Notes under the pieces: model-generated
What the model was told of the DNA's origin: nothing
What the model saw: only the letters and a program-made list of their open reading frames with translations
Database searches by the model: none
Shown: positions 62,956-63,103 of the stretch, in pieces
Numbering within the stretch: the first letter of the stretch is position 1
How the letters are laid out: every line of letters starts with the position of its first letter
NCBI GenBank assembly: GCA_021846505.1
Contig: JAJZWV010000013.1
Location: forward strand, 1 to 63,103
DNA: 63,103 nucleotides
Direction of reading: 5' to 3'
DNA from: Bacillota bacterium
Lineage (GTDB): Bacteria > Bacillota > Sulfobacillia > Sulfobacillales > JAIMBI01
Made by a program: the position numbers and the translations under genes

Positions 62956-63103
62956 CATAGGCCGCGCTGAGGGGTTGTGCACAATGGCGGCACCCCGCTG
63001 CCCGGTCCGGGGTCGGAGTCCGTCGGCGGCATGGTGTCGACCACGACCGTCTTGGCGTGGACCCGCACCCACCGCACCCCGCGGTGCCACAGCGTGGGTG
63101 GCT
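62956..63103. other. Window end, nothing assigned
   Basis: Both strands are open in places, but no start with an RBS and no recognisable protein pattern are visible in the last 148 bases. Confidence 0.4.

Overview
The window is about 70% G+C, uses many GTG starts with overlapping GTGA/ATGA stop-start junctions, and has strong AGGAGG-type ribosome binding sites. Gene content points to a high-GC Gram-positive (Firmicutes-like) bacterium. Supporting genes are a LiaRS/LiaF-like envelope-stress cluster, an Asp23-domain protein, a PhoB/PhoR-Pst-PhoU locus in Gram-positive style, an FMN-type glutamate synthase and G1 (glutamic, acid-active) peptidases. A Sulfobacillus-like acidophile fits best, but that is inference from gene content, not from a marker gene.

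Layout. Bases 1-5400 hold the 3' part of an MFS drug-type exporter, a broken Fic gene, an intact unknown helical protein, and remnants of an IS607-type recombinase and a VapBC-type toxin-antitoxin pair. Bases 5400-13200 are well preserved: an alkyltransferase-like protein lacking the acceptor Cys, diverging from a flavin-reductase-like protein; a GH84 glycosidase; a glycolipid-binding family protein; a CAP-domain exported protein; an alpha/beta hydrolase; and an FMN glutamate-synthase-like membrane protein. Bases 13200-18270 carry a decayed phospholipase-C-type gene, a small ORF with its own promoter and terminator, a diguanylate cyclase, and an NfeD/SPFH/small-membrane-protein operon. Bases 18270-26350 carry a Nudix hydrolase, an SDR, a PEP-mobile-domain protein, and a six-gene ABC transporter/LiaF-like/two-component module. 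Bases 26430-29900 hold an orphan molybdenum hydroxylase large subunit translationally coupled to a MenC-type enolase-superfamily enzyme.

Bases 29900-36700 are an accessory island of decayed mobile DNA: two IS256 transposase fragments, an HsdM fragment, and two truncated CHC2 primases, one cut by an IS256 piece. Mixed in are genes for exported proteins: a G1 peptidase with a lipoprotein, a DUF4367-like protein, and a Cys-containing secreted protein broken at a C7 homopolymer. A second, frameshifted copy of the G1 peptidase + lipoprotein module sits at the right end (61481-62955). This repeated two-gene exported module is the most interesting feature here.

Bases 37200-45100 look like one long transcription unit: 2-hydroxyacid dehydrogenase, a P-loop/Asp23 fusion, PhoB, PhoR, PstS, PstC, PstA, PstB, PhoU. 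Together these sense and import phosphate. Bases 45100-49860 (minus strand) carry an MFS transporter, a GNAT acetyltransferase, an SGNH hydrolase, a broken XRE regulator with repeats, and a citrate synthase that diverges from a LysR regulator across a clear dyad. Bases 51012-57950 are the lower-glycolysis operon gap-pgk-tpiA-gpmI-eno plus a HAD hydrolase. The right end carries a broken DUF5680 gene, a lipoprotein, an orphan NuoF-like protein and the second peptidase/lipoprotein module. I saw no rRNA, tRNA or CRISPR array.
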